9,267 nucleotides of DNA from JBOFLG01 sp051657745 (GTDB taxonomy: Bacteria; Actinomycetota; Actinomycetes; Actinomycetales; Dermatophilaceae): positions 1 through 9,267 of the forward strand of contig JBOFLG010000105.1 in assembly GCA_051657745.1 (NCBI GenBank). The letters are read 5' to 3'. The notes beneath the pieces are model-generated. The model was given only the letters and a program-made list of their open reading frames with translations, was not told where the DNA came from and ran no database searches. Position numbers and translations under genes: made by a program. Within the stretch, counting starts at the first letter, position 1; the number at the start of each line of letters is the position of its first letter. Below are positions 7,108 to 9,267 of this stretch, piece by piece.

Positions 7108-7159
7108 CGGCCAGTACTATTGCGGTTTCCAATCGATTTCATCGACGCCGGCGCTGCTG

Positions 7160-7435
7160 TCATGCCCTCGACCGATCATTGCCTTGGGAAACCATGGTCG
7201 ACATTAGGTCCAAGGCATACAGGACGATCCGGGCTAGCGGAAGGATCCGCACCCCGTTTTCGGTGAGTTGCATGCCCCTGCGAGACCGGTCAAAAACTTG
7301 GCAACCGACACTTGCCTCGAACATTTGCAAGTGTTGGCTGACTCGGGGCTGCGAGTAGTTGAGAACCTTCGCCGCACCAGAGACGGATTCGGAATCTGCG
7401 ACGGAGACGAAAGCCTGAACAAGTCTTCGTTCCAT
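7160..7435 (-). CDS. LysR-type winged-helix DNA-binding domain protein, stand-alone (91 residues)
   Basis: The protein is the N-terminal DNA-binding half of a LysR-type regulator: SGAAKVLNYSQPRVSQHLQMF (residues 19-39, given as SGAAKVLNYS then QPRVSQHLQMF) is the helix-turn-helix, followed by the wing with RSRRGMQLTENG and the start of the linker helix. Usual members have ~300 residues with a periplasmic-binding-like effector domain; here the frame stops after 91 and no effector-domain remnant follows in the 120 nt before the next gene. It may therefore be a natural short form or a truncated gene, and cannot sense a small molecule in the usual way. GGGGGA lies 5 nt before the ATG. It precedes the small-protein gene on the same strand and probably controls it, itself, or both. 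Confidence 0.85.
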   Translation of the reverse strand: MERRLVQAFVSVADSESVSGAAKVLNYSQPRVSQHLQMFEASVGCQVFDRSRRGMQLTENGVRILPLARIVLYALDLMSTMVSQGNDRSRA

Positions 7436-7476
7436 GGTTTTCCCCCACCGTGGCGTTGCGGCAATGACTTTCGAAG

Positions 7477-7504
7477 ATTAGACACAGCCCACAGAACCTG
7501 TCAA
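7477..7504 (-). promoter_or_regulatory. Strong housekeeping-type promoter for the regulator and cassette
   Basis: Minus-strand TTGACA (7504-7499), a 16-bp spacer and TCTAAT (7482-7477): a perfect -35 and a five-of-six -10. Transcription should begin near 7470, giving a leader of ~35 nt before the LysR-type gene. CCGATCG (plus strand 7505-7511) abuts the -35 box. The -35 lies only ~30 bp beyond the stop of the ISAs1 tail, so it may be part of, or right beside, that element's end. Confidence 0.65.
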
Positions 7505-7533
7505 CCGATCGCCGCAAGTGTCGGATCCCAAGG

Positions 7534-7689
7534 TCACGCCAGAGTCGTGTTTGTGCTGTTCAGGAGGGTGATGATCTTGTCTGGTCGTCGGTGGTGGTGG
7601 CGTATGGCGGCGGTGATGTTGGTGGCGCCGGTGAGCCGGTGCAGGCTGATCGCGGTGTTGCGCAGGGTGGCCATGATCCGGGGTGCGTG
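7534..7689 (-). pseudogene. ISAs1-family transposase, C-terminal tail fragment
   Basis: About 51 codons on the minus strand match the extreme C terminus of ISAs1 transposases: HAPRIMATLRNTAISLHRL, then TGATNITAAIRHH and a final RRPDKIITLL. Similarity fades upstream of the HAPRI segment, so ~85% of the gene, including the catalytic residues, is gone. It faces away from the plus-strand ISAs1 copy to its right, and is not simply that copy's missing piece, since the part between the plus copy's break and this tail is absent too. Its outer end should lie within a few tens of bases of 7534, next to the cassette promoter. Confidence 0.75.
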
Positions 7690-7837
7690 GCCAGGGCCTC
7701 GGCAAAGTCGGCTGGTTGGGCTGGTGACCTGGGGGTTCGGGGGTCTGTGAGGCGGCGTGGCTGGTGTGACTGGTGTGGCCCTGGGGCTTGGATGTTGGTG
7801 TCGAAGCCACACCGAGACCGAGGGACCACACCAGCTG

Positions 7838-8686
7838 ATGCCATCTTCGCGTACTGCCCCTGTCCGTCCGCGTTCTGTTCTGTCGTCGTCGTCGATGTTG
7901 CTGGAGTTGCTGGCTTCGGTGCCTGATCCTCGACGTCGGCGTGGGGTCCGGCATAGCCTCCCGGCGCTGCTCGCGGTGGCGCTCTCGGCGGTGGCCTGCG
8001 GTGCGCGGTCGTTCGCCGCGATCGGGCAGTGGGTCGGTGATGCCGAGGCTGACCTGCTTGCTGCGCTGGGGTTGCGCCGTGGCAGAACGCCGTCGGAGTC
8101 CGCGATCCGTCGTGCGTTCGCTCGGGTTGGACGCTGCCGCCCTGGACGCGGTCCTGGGAGCCTGGATGTGGACCCGGACCCACCAGGTCGACCAGCGGCG
8201 GGTGATCGCGATCGACGGCAAGACCGTGCGCGGGGCCCGCGCCTCCACCGCCGCGGCACTGCATCTGGTCGCCGCGATGGACCACGGCGGCGCCGTCCTC
8301 GGGCAACTCGCAGTCACCGCGAAGAGCAACGAGATCCCCGCTGTCAGAGCCCTGCTCGCGACCTTCGACCTCGCCGGTGTGGTGGTCACCGTCGATGCGA
8401 TGCACACCCAGACCGACACCGCCCAACTGATCACCGGCGCCGGCGGAGACTACGTGTTCACCGTGAAGCGGAACCAACCCACCCTGTACGCAGCGTGTCA
8501 GGCAGTGCCCTGGTCACAGGTACCGGCTCGCCGCGCTACGAGCAAGGGCCACGGCCGTCGAGCCACCCGCACCATCAAGGTCATCACCGCCCCCGCCTGG
8601 GTCGAGTTCACCGGCGCCGCCCAGATCGCCCAGATCCGCAGAACCACCACCAGGAAAGAACGCAAGACCGTCGAGGTGGTCTACCT
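7838..8686 (+). pseudogene. ISAs1-family transposase, frameshifted and 3'-truncated
   Basis: The N-terminal helical domain reads LLELLASVPDPRRRRGVRH through SAIRRAFAR in one frame, and the catalytic core continues from LDAAALDAVLGAW in another. One extra G in the GGG at 8124-8126 explains the shift: with two G the reading would be AFARLDAAALD. The DDE core keeps two Asp, in AIDGKTVRG (8214-8216) and TVDAMHTQ (8394-8396). The gene stops matching at VEVVYL because an IS3-type element begins at 8687; the last ~90 residues with the catalytic Glu are missing. I took the ATG at 7838; an ATG at 7895 is also possible. Transposases of this family are normally one uninterrupted frame, so both defects mark it as inactive. 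Confidence 0.85.
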
Positions 8687-8737
8687 TGAGCCGCCCCGGC
8701 ATGTCCGGAGACTCCGTTCCTTGGGAAGGTTGGAGTC

Positions 8738-9064
8738 ATGTCAGAGGCGAAGTCGAGGAGGTACCCGCCGGAGTTGCGGGAGCGGGCGGTGCGGATGGTT
8801 GCTGAGGTCCGTGGTGATCATGGGTCGGAGTGGGCGGCGATGAAGAAGGTCGCGGCGCTGCTGGGGGTGACCACGCCGGAGACGGTGCGGCAGTGGTGCC
8901 GCCAGGCCGCGGTTGATGCCGGTGCCCGGGCGGGCACGACGACCGAGGAGGCTGCGGAGGTGAAGCGGCTGCGGCGTGAGAATTCGGAGTTGAAGCGGGC
9001 GAACGCGATTTTGAAGGCGGCGTCGGCTTTCTTCGCGGCCGAGCTCGACCGGCCCTCCCGCTGA
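8738..9064 (+). CDS. IS3-family transposase OrfA
   Basis: A 108-residue protein that binds the element's ends and forms the N-terminal part of the OrfAB transposase. RRYPPELRERAVRMVAE opens a helix-turn-helix domain (about 7-55, with TTPETVRQWCRQ as recognition region), followed by a leucine-zipper-like stretch (VKRLRRENSELKRANAILK, about 75-93) used for multimerisation. GGAAGG lies 8 nt before the ATG. The C-terminal FFAAELDRPSR overlaps the orfB frame, as is usual. The gene appears intact. Confidence 0.92.
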   Translation: MSEAKSRRYPPELRERAVRMVAEVRGDHGSEWAAMKKVAALLGVTTPETVRQWCRQAAVDAGARAGTTTEEAAEVKRLRRENSELKRANAILKAASAFFAAELDRPSR

Positions 9065-9267
9065 TCGTGGAGTTCATCCGCGAGCATGCAGACCGCCGTC
9101 AGCCAGCGGCTGACGGCGGTCTGCGGTGGGGTGTCGAGCCCATCTGTGCCGTGCTGAGCGAGCACGGGCTGCAGGTGGCCCCGTCGACGTACTACGAGCA
9201 CGTGAACCGGCGGGCGAGTACGCGGGAACGTCGGGATGCGTTGCTAGTAAACGAGATCCGCAGGGTG
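8980..9267 (+). CDS. IS3-family transposase OrfB, 5' part, made by -1 frameshift (cut by window end)
   Basis: The frame one base back from orfA is open from 8980 to the window end. It passes through LRGRARPALPLIVEFIREH and reaches GLRWGVEPICAVLSEHG and APSTYYEH, the standard start of the OrfB integrase region before the DDE core. There is no good independent start, so OrfB is expected as an OrfAB fusion produced by -1 slippage within the overlap 8980-9064; ATTTTGAAG near 9008 is a possible slip site but not a perfect heptamer. The catalytic triad lies beyond the window. A 17-bp perfect hairpin falls in the coding sequence soon after the overlap. Confidence 0.85.
9088..9124 (+). repeat. 17-bp perfect inverted repeat with 3-nt loop inside orfB
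   Basis: GCAGACCGCCGTCAGCC (9088-9104) pairs without mismatch with GGCTGACGGCGGTCTGC (9108-9124) around AGC. It lies within codons for ADRRQPAADGGLR, a segment of variable length in IS3 OrfB proteins. In RNA it would be very stable. Roles could include stimulating the upstream frameshift or blocking read-in translation; both are inference. Confidence 0.8.

Larger units (their letters stand above)
8687..9267 (+). mobile_element. IS3-family insertion sequence, left part (continues beyond the window)
   Basis: The left end reads TGAGCCGCCCCGGCATGTCC followed by GGAGACTC, the form typical of actinobacterial IS3-type elements, and begins exactly where the ISAs1 gene stops matching. orfA and the start of orfB follow in the standard overlapping arrangement. 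The right end lies outside, so the target duplication cannot be checked. It is the most recent insertion visible here, because it interrupts another element. Confidence 0.85.

Noticed and set aside
6719..7132. Longer 137-residue reading of the small membrane protein from ATG 7132
   Set aside because: No ribosome-binding site before 7132, and it would run through the tandem TCTAAT boxes; the ATG at 7039 has AGAAAGG at 8 nt.
3465..7504. Lanthipeptide, lasso or radical-SAM RiPP cluster
   Set aside because: No LanM/LanBC, lasso cyclase, YcaO or CxxxCxxC radical-SAM gene in the cassette; only protease, ABC and small membrane proteins are present.
8124..8126. Programmed frameshift in the ISAs1 transposase
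   Set aside because: The family normally uses one frame, there is no convincing slippery heptamer, and the copy is also 3'-truncated, so a simple mutation is more likely.
7478..8477. Long minus-strand ORFs of 305-318 codons opposite the ISAs1 copy
   Set aside because: Low-complexity Pro/Arg/His-rich translations antisense to a recognisable transposase; only the last ~51 codons in another minus frame match a real family.
1..9267. CRISPR array, tRNA or rRNA genes
   Set aside because: No regularly spaced repeats and no cloverleaf or ribosomal RNA-like stretch noticed on either strand.

Overview
The window is from a high-GC Gram-positive bacterium (Actinomycetota). The evidence is an actinobacterial type VII (ESX) secretion ATPase gene and three kinds of insertion sequence with the style of actinobacterial IS1634, ISAs1 and IS3 elements. 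A Micrococcales-type host is plausible, but the sequence does not settle the genus. A hand count of one 60-base row gives 45 G+C inside eccC (1921-1980) and 31 G+C inside the central cassette (4201-4260), so the middle of the window differs from its host in base composition.

Layout: (1) 3-2417, plus strand: the last ~800 residues of EccC, the ESX motor ATPase. (2) 2418-2856: no convincing gene, but two strong hairpins and an 18-codon ORF. (3) 2857-3450: 3' remnant of an IS1634-like transposase. (4) 3465-7504, minus strand: a compact gene cassette. (5) 7534-8686: debris of two ISAs1-type elements, one minus-strand tail and one plus-strand copy with a frameshift and a missing 3' end. (6) 8687-9267: the left part of an IS3-type element that inserted into the second ISAs1 copy and runs out of the window.

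The cassette is the most interesting part. In transcription order it holds a promoter (TTGACA, 16 bp, TCTAAT), a 91-residue LysR-type DNA-binding domain with no effector domain, a 106-residue single-pass membrane protein with a short Gly/Ile-rich tail ending in Cys-Tyr, a 14-bp hairpin 8 nt after that gene's stop, an ABC ATPase, a 94-residue two-helix membrane protein, a ~500-residue polytopic membrane protein (likely the permease) and a small intramembrane metalloprotease of site-2-protease type. The last three genes are joined by ATGA overlaps, and the gap after the ATPase is 11 nt. The inferred reading is that the 106-residue protein is a precursor cut in or near the membrane by the metalloprotease, that its tail is exported by the ABC transporter as a bacteriocin or signal, and that the 94-residue protein gives immunity or assists export. 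The logic resembles the Eep/PptAB pheromone route and the Bacillus YydFGHIJ (EpeXEPAB) cassette, but without a radical-SAM enzyme and with a peptide I do not recognise. This role is inference; the gene families and the operon structure are seen directly.
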